A stretch of DNA of 64,000 bases. Source: Endozoicomonas sp. ISHI1 (lineage in GTDB: Bacteria; Pseudomonadota; Gammaproteobacteria; Pseudomonadales; Endozoicomonadaceae). The notes under the pieces are model-generated. The model made no database searches and was not told where the DNA came from. It worked only from the letters and a program-made list of their open reading frames with translations. Location: contig NZ_JAGRPU010000001.1 in assembly GCF_024606225.1 (NCBI RefSeq), positions 496,001 through 560,000 on the forward strand, given 5' to 3'. Both the position numbers and the translations under genes were made by a program. Below are positions 1-9,424 of the stretch, in pieces (within the stretch, counting starts at the first letter, position 1; each line of letters opens with the position of its first letter).

Positions 1-2
1 TT

Positions 3-749
3 CAACTCTACAATGAAGCTCATCGTGCCTACCTGAAGCAGGGAAGGGACAGTGAGAAACTCAAACGCGCCCTGAAGTACTGGCAAAAACTCTCCACACT
101 TTATCAGCAAAACCCTAAAGAAAACTTAAAACGAAGCCTGACTATTTCAGAGCAGAGTATCGAACTAGACGATGATACCAGAATGGAGGTCGCGAACCGT
201 CTGGAAGCGTTTTCAAAGGAATCCCGCATAAGGCAAGATAGCTATCGCCCCGCCCTGTCGTCTGCCCGGAGATATTTGACAGAAACACGTGCCAGGGAGG
301 TGGCTATCGAGGTGGCAACTATTCTTGACCCTTACATACATCTTCATGACCCACAAATTCAGAGAGCTATTGAGAGCTCCAATGCTTCCAGCCTGGCTTT
401 TCTTGAGCCGGGTATGAGCGCCAGGACAAAGGCAGCGCTGGGAGAAGCTCTGGCCGCAGATGTTGACAAAAACCTCTCAGCCAGTGCCGAGAAGCTGGCC
501 CAGAACCTGATTCGGTATTATCGTGTTCCCCTGAGTGAGAGAACCATTAACTTTCTGGTAAAAACCTATCAGGCCGATTTACAACGATTGCAATTTATTG
601 CCCAGTTCGAAACTCCAATGAGCGCTAGCCATTCGCTGGATAATATTTCGCCTATCGAAGTCCCTCCTGCCAACAGCAATTGGCAAATCCACCTGTATAA
701 CGCCAATAAAATCATTAGCAAATACAGCTCTGCCAGAGTTCATCGCTGA
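3..749 (+). CDS. C-terminal part of a helical protein of unknown function
   Basis: The reading frame is open from the first bases of the window (QLYNEAHRAYLKQG...) and closes at TGA 747-749, so this is the 3' part of a gene that starts outside; the ATG at 183 is internal. The visible 248 residues are mostly charged and probably helical, with an early segment (ALKYWQKLSTLYQQNP) that looks like a TPR-type helix pair, which is only an impression. No signal peptide, membrane segment or catalytic motif can be seen in the part present. It is followed by a 500-bp gap and then the cydA promoter, so it is unlikely to be co-transcribed with cydABX. I do not recognise the family. Confidence 0.6.
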   Translation, partial: QLYNEAHRAYLKQGRDSEKLKRALKYWQKLSTLYQQNPKENLKRSLTISEQSIELDDDTRMEVANRLEAFSKESRIRQDSYRPALSSARRYLTETRAREVAIEVATILDPYIHLHDPQIQRAIESSNASSLAFLEPGMSARTKAALGEALAADVDKNLSASAEKLAQNLIRYYRVPLSERTINFLVKTYQADLQRLQFIAQFETPMSASHSLDNISPIEVPPANSNWQIHLYNANKIISKYSSARVHR

Positions 750-975
750 CACATCACTTGTCCGGCCGGACAGTGATCACACGGGTGAATATTTCCCATA
801 AACTGATCAGAAATACTGATGAATAGTTATTACAGATATCAGCATCGCTTATAACCCAAAAGCCGGCTTATAACCAGAATGTTTCGTTTTCACACAGTCT
901 TTTACTCTTTATTTTTACAAATCAAGCATTTATCCCCCTAAAAAACACCTTAAAAATAAGGTATTTAAAACATTT

Positions 976-989
976 TTGATAAAGATCAA
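976..989. promoter_or_regulatory. FNR/Anr-type box upstream of cydAB
   Basis: TTGAT-AAAG-ATCAA matches the FNR/Anr consensus TTGAT-N4-ATCAA at every fixed position and lies 262 bp upstream of the cydA start. FNR or ArcA control of cydAB is standard in gammaproteobacteria, so oxygen-responsive control is the likely meaning. The long distance implies a long leader or a second promoter nearer the gene. The rest of 750-1250 is AT-rich and holds no gene that I can support. Confidence 0.65.
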
Positions 990-1250
990 ACTTTGCCTCT
1001 TACCGTGGTTCATCTATGTAACAAATGCGAGTAACATGTGCGCATGTCTGATTAACCAGCCATAGATTGATCCAGACCTGTCTAAGACTCGTATAAGCAT
1101 GCACCGCTGCGTGGGCTATAAACATGCATTTAACATGTATCTATTATGCTGAATGCGCGGTAACTGCATCACAAAGGACCTCTGTGGCAGCACACATTTT
1201 CTGATTTCTGTTAGGGATCTGATTTAACACTGTCATTAACGAGGAGCACC

Positions 1251-2825
1251 ATGATTACAGACGAAATCATTGACCTATCGCGATTCCAGTTCGCGATGAC
1301 AGCACTCTATCACTTCCTCTTTGTTCCGCTGACCCTGGGCATGACCTTTATTCTGGCGATTATGGAGTCGGTCTATGTTATGACCGGCAAACAGGTCTAC
1401 CGGGATATGACCAAATTCTGGGGTAAATTATTTGGTATTAACTTTGCCCTTGGTGTCGCTACTGGCCTCACCATGGAATTCCAGTTCGGAACCAACTGGT
1501 CATACTACTCTCATTATGTCGGTGACATTTTTGGTGCTCCACTGGCCATTGAAGCCCTGATGGCCTTCTTTCTGGAATCAACATTTGTCGGCATGTTCTT
1601 CTTCGGCTGGGACCGACTCAGTAAGGTGCAGCATCTGGCCTGCACCTGGTTAATGGCAATAGGTACTAACCTTTCGGCCATGTGGATTCTCATTGCTAAT
1701 GCCTGGATGCAGAACCCGGTAGGCGCAGAGTTCAATTATGAAACCATGCGCATGGAAATGACCAACTTCGCAGACCTGATTCTAAATCCTGTGGCTCAGG
1801 TAAAATTCATTCATACCGTTTCTGCCGGATATACAACAGGTGCCATCTTTGTACTGTCGATCAGTGCCTGGTATATGCTGAAAGGCCGCGATATTGGTTT
1901 TGCCCGTCGTTCATTTGCTGTAGCCGCAGGCTTTGGCTTGGCATCCATCCTGTCTACGCTTTTGCTGGGCGACGAATCCGGTTATGAACTGGGTGACGTG
2001 CAGCAAGTCAAGCTGGCAGCGATCGAAGCCGAGTGGGATACCGAACCGGCGCCAGCCGCCTTTACTGTATTCGGCTTACCCAATCAGGAAGAACAGAGAA
2101 CGGATTATGCGATCAAAATCCCCTACGTCATGGGCATTATCGCTACCCGCTCAACAGACACTGAAGTACTGGGTATCAAAGACCTGGTTGACGACAAGAT
2201 TCAGAGAATCAATAACGGTATCAAAGCCTACGAACTCCTTGAAAAGCTGAAAAACGGTGAAGACACACCTGAAAACCGTCGAGAGTTTGATAAAGTCGTT
2301 GATGATCTGGGCTATGGTCTGCTGCTCAGTCGCTATACCGATGACATTCCAAACGCCACTCCACAGATGGTTCGGCAGGCTGCAGAAGAGGCTATACCGA
2401 CTGTATGGCCGCTGTTCTTCTCCTTCAGAATCATGGTGGGTCTCGGTGTTCTGATGCTATTGCTGCTAATAACCGCTTTCTACAAAACAGCCCGCAGAAC
2501 TGAGTACAATAGTCCAACATTCCTCAAACTCTGTTTCTACGCTTTGCCACTGCCATTCATTGCCAGTGAAATGGGCTGGTTCGTCGCTGAGTTTGGCCGT
2601 CAACCCTGGTCGATTTCAGGCATTCTACCCACTTACCTGTCTGCTTCCAGCCGAACAGAAATGGATCTGTGGCTCAGTATCATCGGTTTTACTGCGCTCT
2701 ACAGCATCTGCATCATTATCGAAATTTACCTAATCGTTAAATATGCCCGCAAAGGTCCTAGCAGCCTGCACACCGGCCGCTATCACTTTGAACGCAATCG
2801 CTCCGACGATATGGCTCAGGCATAA
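1251..2825 (+). CDS. cydA: Cytochrome bd ubiquinol oxidase subunit I
   Basis: Membrane subunit that oxidises ubiquinol and carries hemes b558, b595 and d for high-affinity oxygen reduction. The 524-residue product has the usual length. Heme ligands expected from E. coli CydA are visible: H21 (TALYHFLF), H188 (KFIHTVSAG) and M395 (SFRIMVG), with conserved E101 and E109 and the GRQPW signature at about 449-453. The region between about 255 and 385 is a long Q-loop of the quinol-binding type. The start is the ATG after GAGGAGCACC. It is followed by cydB after 13 bp and cydX after that, an operon as in E. coli. The FNR-type box upstream suggests induction at low oxygen. Confidence 0.98.
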   Translation: MITDEIIDLSRFQFAMTALYHFLFVPLTLGMTFILAIMESVYVMTGKQVYRDMTKFWGKLFGINFALGVATGLTMEFQFGTNWSYYSHYVGDIFGAPLAIEALMAFFLESTFVGMFFFGWDRLSKVQHLACTWLMAIGTNLSAMWILIANAWMQNPVGAEFNYETMRMEMTNFADLILNPVAQVKFIHTVSAGYTTGAIFVLSISAWYMLKGRDIGFARRSFAVAAGFGLASILSTLLLGDESGYELGDVQQVKLAAIEAEWDTEPAPAAFTVFGLPNQEEQRTDYAIKIPYVMGIIATRSTDTEVLGIKDLVDDKIQRINNGIKAYELLEKLKNGEDTPENRREFDKVVDDLGYGLLLSRYTDDIPNATPQMVRQAAEEAIPTVWPLFFSFRIMVGLGVLMLLLLITAFYKTARRTEYNSPTFLKLCFYALPLPFIASEMGWFVAEFGRQPWSISGILPTYLSASSRTEMDLWLSIIGFTALYSICIIIEIYLIVKYARKGPSSLHTGRYHFERNRSDDMAQA

Positions 2826-2838
2826 AAAGGAGGCCCCT

Positions 2839-3972
2839 ATGGACTACGAAGTTCTCAAATTCATCTGGTGGGTTCTGATCGGTGTCCTGTTCATTGGCTT
2901 TGCCATAATGGACGGGTATGATCTGGGAACCGCCAACCTGCTGCCCTTCATGAGCAAAACCGACGAAGAGCGTCGTATCATGATCAATGCCGTCGCTCCT
3001 CACTGGGACGGTAACCAGGTCTGGCTGATCACTTCGGGTGGCGCACTCTTTGCAGCTTGGCCTAACGTTTATGCCACAGCCTTCTCTGGCTTTTACTGGG
3101 CTATGCTGCTGGTTCTGTTTGCACTGATTGTCCGTCCTCTGGCTTTTGATTATCGTTCCAAGGTAAAACCTGAGCAAACGAAATACTGTGACTGGGGGTT
3201 GTTTATCAGCGGTATAGTCCCTTCTCTGGTATTCGGCGTAGCCTTTGGCAACCTGTTTCAGGGCTTTGGCTTTAATCTGGACGACACCATGCGCTCTAGC
3301 TTTACCCAAGGCTTCTTTTCACTGCTGAATCCCTTTGCTCTTCTTTGCGGTGTTGTCAGTGTTTCTATGCTGACGATGCAGGGCTCTGTGTGGCAGAGCA
3401 TGCGTTCTGGCAGTCCGATCAAAGAACGCGCAAGCATTGTCGCTCGTCTGTCTGCCCTGGCAACCATTGTCACCTTTGCACTGGCGGGTGTCTGGGTAGC
3501 CAATCTGCCCGGCTTTGAAGTTGTCAGCGGTCTGGTTATGAATGGCGAAGCCAACCCACTGACCAAAACGGTTCACATTGCAGACGCGGGCATCTGGCTG
3601 GCTAATTACACCAAGTACCCGATTATGCTGATTGCACCGGTCATGGGTTTTACTGGAGCCCTCGGTGTCTTCCTGCTGGCTAAAAGCCGTCTTCACGGAC
3701 TGACCTTTGCCTGCAGCTCAATCACTCAGGCTGGGATTATCATGACAGCCGGGTTCTCGCTGTTCCCGTTCATCCTGCCATCCAGCACCCACCCTAACGT
3801 CAGCCTGACGCTGTGGGATGCAACGTCCAGTTATCTGACGCTGGGTATCATGACAGTGGTTGCCCTGATCTTTGTTCCCATCATTCTGGGTTACACCATC
3901 TGGTGTTTCTACAAATTATGGGGCCGTATGACAGCAGAGCACCTTAACGAAAACACGCACTCACTGTACTAA
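2839..3972 (+). CDS. cydB: Cytochrome bd ubiquinol oxidase subunit II
   Basis: Second integral membrane subunit of the bd oxidase, structurally paired with CydA. The product is 377 residues. I chose the ATG at 2839 because it follows a strong AAAGGAGG site and gives the family N-terminus MDYEVLKFIWWVLIG; an open frame continues upstream into cydA but has no family resemblance. Conserved CydB features include GFAIMDGYDLG near the N-terminus and APHWDGNQVWLI at about 50-60, followed by multiple membrane helices. It sits 13 bp after cydA and 12 bp before cydX. Confidence 0.97.
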   Translation: MDYEVLKFIWWVLIGVLFIGFAIMDGYDLGTANLLPFMSKTDEERRIMINAVAPHWDGNQVWLITSGGALFAAWPNVYATAFSGFYWAMLLVLFALIVRPLAFDYRSKVKPEQTKYCDWGLFISGIVPSLVFGVAFGNLFQGFGFNLDDTMRSSFTQGFFSLLNPFALLCGVVSVSMLTMQGSVWQSMRSGSPIKERASIVARLSALATIVTFALAGVWVANLPGFEVVSGLVMNGEANPLTKTVHIADAGIWLANYTKYPIMLIAPVMGFTGALGVFLLAKSRLHGLTFACSSITQAGIIMTAGFSLFPFILPSSTHPNVSLTLWDATSSYLTLGIMTVVALIFVPIILGYTIWCFYKLWGRMTAEHLNENTHSLY

Positions 3973-3984
3973 GGAGGTCAGACT

Positions 3985-4113
3985 ATGTGGTATTTTGCCT
4001 GGATTCTGGGCGTACTTCTGGCGTGTGCCTTTGGTATCATCAATGTCATGTGGTATGAATTTCACACCGATCATTTTGATGAAGAGACCGGGGAGCCAAT
4101 CAACAAGGATTGA
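3985..4113 (+). CDS. cydX: Cytochrome bd small subunit CydX
   Basis: A 42-residue membrane peptide beginning MWYFAWILGVLLACAFG, the hallmark of CydX/YbgT, which stabilises the heme site of the CydAB oxidase. One N-terminal helix (about 3-24) is followed by an acidic tail (HFDEETGEP). The start codon follows a perfect AAGGAGG site placed 12 bp after the cydB stop, so it is the third cistron of the operon. Its conserved N-terminal tryptophan/tyrosine cluster and its position make the call secure. Confidence 0.95.
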   Translation: MWYFAWILGVLLACAFGIINVMWYEFHTDHFDEETGEPINKD

Positions 4114-4121
4114 TGTTGGTC

Positions 4122-4150
4122 TTTGGGAGTGATTCTTTGTTACTCCCAAA
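4122..4150. terminator. Inverted repeat after cydX
   Basis: TTTGGGAGT and ACTCCCAAA form a 9-bp perfect stem around an 11-nt loop, 9 bp after the cydX stop. No T-tract follows, so intrinsic termination is uncertain. Position at the end of the operon is the main argument. Confidence 0.4.
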
Positions 4151-4717
4151 CTCGATTTCAGTTCTTGGATATTCACAACAAAAAAGTAACGATTGAGAAT
4201 CCTGACCTGAGGTCAGATCCAGTTGTTCGGAATGCATGACGCCACACTGATGCAAAGCAGCAATGTGCCGTTGTGCGCTGTGTACAATCGAGAAACGTAA
4301 CTGTTTATTCATACAGCACTTTCGTATATGCTGCATATACATAAACAGGGTTGGTATTGATGACACTCATGGCTGAAGAACGTATAACAAGTGCTGAAGA
4401 TTGTTGCGGTATGCGTTTAGAGGCCGGTTTATCACCAAAATCTCTTGAAACTACCAATATTGGCTCACCAAACCAGCGGTTTCAGCAACAGCAAGATCCT
4501 TGTATTGAGCATTGAGTACGCAGCTACTGCTGTTTCAGTTCACCCCTGTCTCGCATCTTACAAGTTAAGATCAGCAAGCAACTGAAAGCTGGTTGGGGCT
4601 ACGCCGAGCATCTCGATTGCTCGGGTATAGTGCTTGAAACTCTGCACGCTGTGGACTGGAGCCAGCTTGACCTTAGTGAGCAGCTGGCATTGTTAAAAAT
4701 GCAAAACAAAAGCTCCT
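4151..4717. other. Gap without a supportable gene
   Basis: About 570 bp between cydX and a GIY-YIG remnant. All frames are broken or have implausible translations, and the region just upstream of the remnant is probably decayed coding DNA. I see no RNA gene or clear repeat here. Confidence 0.4.
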
Positions 4718-4819
4718 GGTTTTACCGCAGAATATAATGTTCACATTCTGGTTTACTCTGAGCAGCATGAAGCGATGGAGTCGGCCATTTTCCACGAAAA
4801 ACAGCTGAAGAAATCCTGA
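4718..4819 (+). pseudogene. Remnant of a GIY-YIG family nuclease (C-terminal part)
   Basis: One frame reads GFTAEYNVHILVY, then EAMESAIFHEKQLKKS and a stop. This matches the C-terminal half of small single-domain GIY-YIG proteins (typical: YNVKxLVYxExHxxMExAIxREKQLKKW). The GIY-YIG core and the start are missing, so only about 33 residues remain. The fragment ends inside the 5' part of the winged-helix gene that follows, in a different frame, which suggests the two were joined by a deletion or rearrangement. Confidence 0.6.
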
Positions 4820-4827
4820 TATACCTG

Positions 4828-5127
4828 ATGCTTCGCGGCTCCGGTTATGGCAAGGCCATTGCCGAATTTTACGAAATTCCCTCAAACTCCGTGCAAAAGC
4901 AGCTTGTCCGGCTTAAAGAAGATGGTGTTTTGGTGAGTCACCTGATTGGTAAGGTCAGAGAATATCAGCTTAACTCCCGATATCCTTTCCTGTCACCATT
5001 GCAAGAACTACTTAAGTCGGCTCTACCTGCTTATCCGGATTCCATGATCCAGAACCTCACCATAACCAGAAGCCGCCCCAGAGCATCTGGCAAACCGACT
5101 GTCGCTATCCCACCAGGAGATCATTAA
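4828..5127 (+). CDS. Winged-helix regulator paired with a nucleotidyltransferase
   Basis: A 99-residue protein with an ArsR-like winged helix: RGSGYGKAIAEFYEIPSNSV is the first part and QKQLVRLKEDGVLVSHLIGK the recognition helix and wing, followed by a basic tail. Proteins of this kind are commonly encoded just before a nucleotidyltransferase-like protein, as here (15-bp gap). In-frame codons upstream of the ATG still encode family-like residues (AEEILIYL), yet no normal start codon occurs before a stop, so the gene probably lost its true 5' end when it was joined to the GIY-YIG remnant. Likely role: autoregulator or antitoxin-like partner (inference). Confidence 0.6.
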   Translation: MLRGSGYGKAIAEFYEIPSNSVQKQLVRLKEDGVLVSHLIGKVREYQLNSRYPFLSPLQELLKSALPAYPDSMIQNLTITRSRPRASGKPTVAIPPGDH

Positions 5128-5142
5128 TTTAAGGATTAAATC

Positions 5143-5667
5143 ATGACAGATTTTAGTGGCACACTTATTATTGAACTGGCTGCCATTGTCGCCAATCATC
5201 TTAAGCAGCATGACATTCGAGTGGTTTTGGTGGGTGGTTTGGCCGTTGAAATTTACAGTGAAAATCTATACCTGACCAGAGATATTGATATGGTTAATAT
5301 CAGCTACGACGCCTCAGAATCGTTGAAAGCCGCAATGGCTGAATCAGGATTCTTTAAACAAGGCAGCGTGTTTATCAATGAGTCAACGCAGATTTGTGTT
5401 GAGTTTCCTTCCGCGCCTCTCGCTATTGGAAACAAGATTGTTGAAGAAACCACTGTCGCTCATTCAGAGCAAGGCGACATACCCATTTTGTTTGCCTCCG
5501 ATGTCATTAAAGATCGACTTCTGGCTTATTTTCACTGGCAAGACCGCCCCTCTCTGGTTCGGCCACTGGCCATTATGATTAACCATGAAGTCATAAGTAA
5601 ATTCATGGCTTGTTACTGTTTAGTCGGTATCAATAGCTACCAATGTGGCATTGATTACCGGGAATGA
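5143..5667 (+). CDS. Nucleotidyltransferase-like protein (AbiEii/MNT-like)
   Basis: A 174-residue protein with a pol-beta-type nucleotidyltransferase signature: hydrophobic strand VVLVGG (G31, G32), then LTRDIDMV with D47 and D49 as the metal-binding pair. The motif DVIKDRLLAYFHWQDRPSL near residues 126-144 is typical of this family. It follows the winged-helix gene after 15 bp with its own AAGGATTAAATC leader. Such HTH plus nucleotidyltransferase pairs resemble type IV or MNT/HEPN-like toxin-antitoxin modules; toxin activity is an inference. The last 25 residues look unlike the family's usual helix and may be altered. Confidence 0.65.
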   Translation: MTDFSGTLIIELAAIVANHLKQHDIRVVLVGGLAVEIYSENLYLTRDIDMVNISYDASESLKAAMAESGFFKQGSVFINESTQICVEFPSAPLAIGNKIVEETTVAHSEQGDIPILFASDVIKDRLLAYFHWQDRPSLVRPLAIMINHEVISKFMACYCLVGINSYQCGIDYRE

Positions 5668-5805
5668 GAGGAGCCCATTTAATTCGTTATGTGGCTAAAG
5701 AATATCAAAATCAAGAAATAATACTTTTGTCTAATTAACACCCATTTATATCTGTGCATAATTAACAGCTAACAGATTATAGATTTCATATAGAGGGGGT
5801 GCTAT

Positions 5806-6156
5806 ATGTATTCAACTGGTGATTTAGTTTCGTTAGCAACTGGTTTTTTTGGTGCAACTACTGGTTGCTCAGAAAATGTTTTGAGTGTTTATAGAAAAAA
5901 AAGTGGAAACCCAAAACTGCTTGGCTTATCACTAATTCCCACAAATGTAGATTTAATAGTAAATAAAGAAAATGAAGCATCTATTAATCTTCCTGCAAAA
6001 AGCCTTGCAGACAGAGCTGCTAAAGTCGCAACACCTTTAAGAAGAATTATTGCTCATGGTGCATCTTCTATGATGGTTACGGGACAAGAAGGTTTTAATT
6101 CAAACAACCCTTATTCAAAAGAAGCTAATATGAGTTTAATTTCTGGAATGGTATAA
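5806..6156 (+). CDS. Small AT-rich hypothetical protein
   Basis: A 116-residue protein with a good ribosome-binding site (AGAGGGGGTGCTAT before the ATG). The N-terminal segment LVSLATGFFGATTGC is weakly hydrophobic, and no known motif is visible. The gene is markedly more AT-rich than its neighbours, and the flanks are full of broken genes, so it may be recently acquired. I do not recognise it. Confidence 0.45.
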   Translation: MYSTGDLVSLATGFFGATTGCSENVLSVYRKKSGNPKLLGLSLIPTNVDLIVNKENEASINLPAKSLADRAAKVATPLRRIIAHGASSMMVTGQEGFNSNNPYSKEANMSLISGMV

Positions 6157-6220
6157 TAATGAACAATTCCATTAAATTTATAAAACAACCATACATTATG
6201 CAGCCACATAAATCGGGTAA

Positions 6221-6241
6221 GAGCTGGTCTTTCTCCAGCTC
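6221..6241. repeat. Short hairpin in accessory DNA
   Basis: GAGCTGG and CCAGCTC form a perfect 7-bp stem around TCTTTCT, followed by six C residues. No gene ends here. It might be an end structure of a lost mobile element; this is not established. Confidence 0.35.
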
Positions 6242-6275
6242 CCCCCAAACCACACCGTCATGAGGGCCCTATTTG

Positions 6276-6365
6276 TTTGGCATAAAATATAAATTAACAT
6301 CTTGGGTATTAATATGTCATCTAAAATAGACTGACTGATAAACCATACCTCTCCAGCCTCTCTGA
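6276..6365 (+). pseudogene. Duplicated 5' end of the AbiEi-like gene at 11.2 kb
   Basis: About 90 bp (from TTTGGCATA through CTCTCCAGCCTCTCTG) match 11177-11266 with only scattered differences, including the segment TAAATTAACATCTTGGGTAT and the start codon. The copied start (ATG 6314) runs only a few codons (MSSKID) before TGA. This is a leader plus 5' fragment of an AbiEi-like gene left behind by duplication or by insertion and loss of the intervening DNA. Confidence 0.7.
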
Positions 6366-6577
6366 CCGCCCCCTGATTTGTAGGAAAAATCAGAAGAAGC
6401 GACAACTAACCTGACACAGGGGGTGCTAACCCGTGCTTAGCCAATCTTCATAACAAAACAAGGTAACTCGCTGATTTACCAAGAAAGAAAGTATGTAGAA
6501 AAGTGGACGATAAAGACTTAAACGACAAAGATTAAATATTTTCTACTGCTTGAAGGGAAGCTAGCTCTCATAGAGAA

Positions 6578-6611
6578 CCAGTCTAAAAAAACGTCCGTTT
6601 TTTTAGACTGG
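6578..6611. repeat. Perfect 16-bp inverted repeat
   Basis: CCAGTCTAAAAAAACG and its exact reverse complement are separated by only TC. On either strand the second arm carries a run of seven T, so it could act as a bidirectional terminator ahead of the katG promoter. It could also be an extruding DNA hairpin. No adjacent gene explains it. Confidence 0.6.
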
Positions 6612-6742
6612 CAGTCATTTCGTCAATAATCGACATAGCAGATGGTCGGCAAAGTTTGAAAGATACCTCCGTTTAATGCAGGACCAAAACGCGGGCTTTT
6701 TTAAAGTCCAAATGTTTCTATTCTCAAACCGGTGCAGCTAAC

Positions 6743-6779
6743 AAAGGATTTGTCTATCAATATCATAGAAACAAACAAT
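6743..6779. promoter_or_regulatory. OxyR-like site upstream of katG
   Basis: AAAG-N7-CTAT-N7-ATAG-N7-CAAT matches the four spaced tetramers of the OxyR consensus (ATAG-N7-CTAT-N7-ATAG-N7-CTAT) at 14 of 16 positions, with the central pair exact. It ends 81 bp before the probable katG start. OxyR control of catalase-peroxidase genes is well known; its action here is an inference. Confidence 0.6.
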
Positions 6780-6860
6780 TATAAAAATATTCTCTAATTG
6801 TTAATCTACATTCGATAGGAAATGTCTAATAAAAAGTGTCTAAAAAAGAGAAAATGCGTC

Positions 6861-9119
6861 ATGAAACCAAGTGATTTTTTTAAAGTCTCTGCACTGGCGG
6901 GTATTGTCGCCCTTAGTTTTGCACAAACTGCACTAAGTCAGGAAATGACCAAGCCTGGAGGCACTGTGGGTGTCGGTAAAATAATACCCAATCAAGCAAA
7001 ATCTAACTTGTTCTGGTGGCCTAATCAGCTGGATCTAACCCCTCTGCGTGATCACGACTCACGTTCAAACCCTTTGGGTGAAGGTTTCAATTATAAGGAA
7101 GCCTTCAAAGCATTGGATATGGATGCACTGAAAAAAGATATTGATTCAGTACTCACTGATTCACAAGATTGGTGGCCTGCTGACTGGGGCAACTATGGTC
7201 CTTTCTTCATCCGCATGACCTGGCATGCAGCGGGCACTTACAGAACACTGGATGGGCGCGGTGGTGCAGGTGGCGGTCAACAACGTTTTAATCCACTAAA
7301 CAGTTGGCCAGACAACGGTAACCTGGATAAAGCACGTCGCCTATTGTGGCCCGTTAAGCAAAAATACGGCGAAGCCATTTCCTGGGGCGATTTGATTGTT
7401 TTGGCGGGTAATGTCGCATTGGAAAATATGGGTTTTAAAACCTACGGATATGCCGCCGGTCGTGATGATGACTGGGAGCCGGATTTAGTTTACTGGGGCC
7501 CGGAAGTCGAAATGTTAGCAAGTGACCGTCGCAGTGAAAACGGTAAACTTAAAAAGCCTCTGGCAGCGGTTCATATGGGCCTGATTTATGTCAATCCGGA
7601 AGGTCCAGCCGGTGTACCCGATCCAAAAGCATCGGCAATCAATATTCGCGAATCATTTGGTCGCATGGCAATGAATGATGAAGAAACTCTGGCTCTGATA
7701 GCTGGAGGGCATACTTTTGGTAAAATGCACGGCGCTCACAAACCCAAAGATTGCGTAGGTCCTGAGCCAGGTGCTGCACCTATTGAGGAACAAGGCTTTG
7801 GCTGGAAAAACAAATGTGGTAAAGGTCACGCTGAAGATACAGTAACCAGTGGTTTAGAAGGAGCTTGGACCCAGTTACCCACTCGTTGGACATCGTTGTA
7901 TCTGTCTAATTTACTGCAGTTTGACTGGAAACTCAGCACCAGTCCAGCAGGCGCAAAACAGTGGATTCCCACTGATGAATCGTTGCACAAAGCGGTGCCA
8001 GATGCCCATGTAGAAGGTAAATTCAACCCTCCAGTAATGACCACTGCTGACCTCGCCCTCAAAGAAGATCCGGCTTACCGCAAGATTGCTGAGCGCTTTC
8101 TAGAAGATCCCGAAGAGTACCGTCTGGCATTTGCGAAGGCATGGTACAAGCTGACTCACCGGGATATGGGACCTCGTGATAACTATCTGGGAGACGACTT
8201 CCCTAAAGAAGACCTAATTTGGCAGGATCCCATTGACAAGCCAGACTACAAATTGGTTTCGGAACATGACGTAAAGAAACTGAAAAAAGAAATTTTGAAA
8301 TCAGGTTTAAGCGTATCTGAACTGGTGCGCGTTGCATGGGGGGCAGCAGCTTCCTATCGTGATTCAGACATGCGTGGTGGAGCCAATGGTGCCCGTATTG
8401 CTTTGGCACCTCAAAAAGACTGGGCAGTGAATAACCCTGCGGAAGTAAAAAAAGTCTTGGAAAAACTGCAAGTCATCAAAGATGATTTCGACGGCTTTCG
8501 CAAGAAAATTTCACTAGCAGATTTAATTGTACTAGGCGGTGCCGCAGCAGTGGAAAAAGCGGCAAAAGACGCAGGTGTAATTGCAACAGTACCCTTTGTA
8601 CCTGGTCGTGGCGATGCGACTCAGACACAAACCGACGTAAACTCCTTCAACCTGCTGAAACCGCAGGCAGATGGCTTCCGTAACTTCTATTCCAGTAATT
8701 ATTACAGGTCACCTACTGAAGCTCTGGTGGACAAAGCCGATCAACTAGCCCTGACAGTGCCTGAAATGACTGTTCTGGTGGGTGGCTTACGTGTTCTGAA
8801 TGCCAATACTGGTGGTAGTCTTCACGGAGTTTTTACGGATAAACCAGGCACTCTTAGCAACGACTTTTTCGTCAATCTGTTGGACATGTCTACCCGCTGG
8901 CTTAAAGCAGATACAGAAGGCGTTTATGAAGGTGTTGATCGTAAATCAGGTGAGGTGAAATACTCGGCGACACCGGTGGATTTGATTTTCGGTTCTAGTT
9001 CAGAGCTCAGGGCTGTGGCTGAAGTTTATGCCTTTGACAATGCCAAAGAGCGCTTTGTGAAAGACTTCATTGAAGCCTGGACCAAAGTAATGACAAATGA
9101 CCGCTTTGATTTGCAATAA
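6861..9119 (+). CDS. katG: Exported catalase-peroxidase (KatG/KatP type)
   Basis: Bifunctional heme enzyme removing hydrogen peroxide. With the ATG at 6861 the 752-residue product starts with a signal peptide ([10 protein letters not shown], then [17 protein letters not shown]), as in the periplasmic KatP branch; an ATG at 6822 would add 13 basic residues. Catalytic residues are in place: distal R118, W121, H122 ([10 protein letters not shown]), Y243 ([10 protein letters not shown]) and M269 for the Trp-Tyr-Met crosslink, and proximal H284 (GGHTFGK). The second, heme-free domain is complete and ends DRFDLQ. It stands alone between accessory DNA and a convergent LPMO gene. An OxyR-like site lies upstream. 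Export implies defence against external peroxide, for example from a host. Confidence 0.95.
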   Translation: MKPSDFFKVSALAGIVALSFAQTALSQEMTKPGGTVGVGKIIPNQAKSNLFWWPNQLDLTPLRDHDSRSNPLGEGFNYKEAFKALDMDALKKDIDSVLTDSQDWWPADWGNYGPFFIRMTWHAAGTYRTLDGRGGAGGGQQRFNPLNSWPDNGNLDKARRLLWPVKQKYGEAISWGDLIVLAGNVALENMGFKTYGYAAGRDDDWEPDLVYWGPEVEMLASDRRSENGKLKKPLAAVHMGLIYVNPEGPAGVPDPKASAINIRESFGRMAMNDEETLALIAGGHTFGKMHGAHKPKDCVGPEPGAAPIEEQGFGWKNKCGKGHAEDTVTSGLEGAWTQLPTRWTSLYLSNLLQFDWKLSTSPAGAKQWIPTDESLHKAVPDAHVEGKFNPPVMTTADLALKEDPAYRKIAERFLEDPEEYRLAFAKAWYKLTHRDMGPRDNYLGDDFPKEDLIWQDPIDKPDYKLVSEHDVKKLKKEILKSGLSVSELVRVAWGAAASYRDSDMRGGANGARIALAPQKDWAVNNPAEVKKVLEKLQVIKDDFDGFRKKISLADLIVLGGAAAVEKAAKDAGVIATVPFVPGRGDATQTQTDVNSFNLLKPQADGFRNFYSSNYYRSPTEALVDKADQLALTVPEMTVLVGGLRVLNANTGGSLHGVFTDKPGTLSNDFFVNLLDMSTRWLKADTEGVYEGVDRKSGEVKYSATPVDLIFGSSSELRAVAEVYAFDNAKERFVKDFIEAWTKVMTNDRFDLQ

Positions 9120-9130
9120 GCGACATCAAC

Positions 9131-9159
9131 AGATAAGGCCGCATTTTGCAGCCTTATCT
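9131..9159. terminator. Hairpin after katG
   Basis: AGATAAGGC and GCCTTATCT pair in a perfect 9-bp stem around an 11-nt loop, 11 bp after the katG stop. There is no run of T after the stem, so it may need Rho or may only protect the 3' end. Confidence 0.5.
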
Positions 9160-9380
9160 TAGGGGCGGTGTTTTTCAAGATAGCTGTCTGCCACTGCCAG
9201 CAAAGACAGCATTTGCTCCCGAGTGGGAACGCTGCCGTTATGCTGCCGAAATGCAGTCTGCACCAAGGTATTCAGCAACTCAAGGAGGCTAAACTGTTTC
9301 CTTATCTTCTTGCCGATAAAACTTATTCTTAAAAGAGCATCAGGAGATAAGATGGCTGGAAAAGTTATTAATTCGCTCAA
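9159..9380 (-). CDS. Possible small hypothetical protein
   Basis: An open frame of 73 residues with a TTG start and no clear ribosome-binding site. The composition is protein-like (helical, ending EQMLSLLAVADSYLEKHRP), but no family is recognised. It fills most of the gap between katG and the LPMO gene. It could be chance or a remnant. Confidence 0.25.
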   Translation of the reverse strand: MSELITFPAILSPDALLRISFIGKKIRKQFSLLELLNTLVQTAFRQHNGSVPTREQMLSLLAVADSYLEKHRP

Positions 9381-9424
9381 AACCGTCTACAGGTCAGTCA
9401 AAAGCCTGACCTGAATCAACGGAC

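Noticed and set aside
2743-2838. A longer cydB reading frame starting inside cydA
   Set aside because: The extra 32 residues do not fit CydB, and AAAGGAGG directly precedes the ATG at 2839.
4100-4366. A minus-strand frame of 88 codons after cydX
   Set aside because: It has no recognisable motif or ribosome-binding site and overlaps the cydX end; probably chance.
7826-8062. Minus-strand open frames inside katG, cydA, relA and other genes
   Set aside because: They lie opposite well-supported genes and have no family resemblance or ribosome-binding sites.
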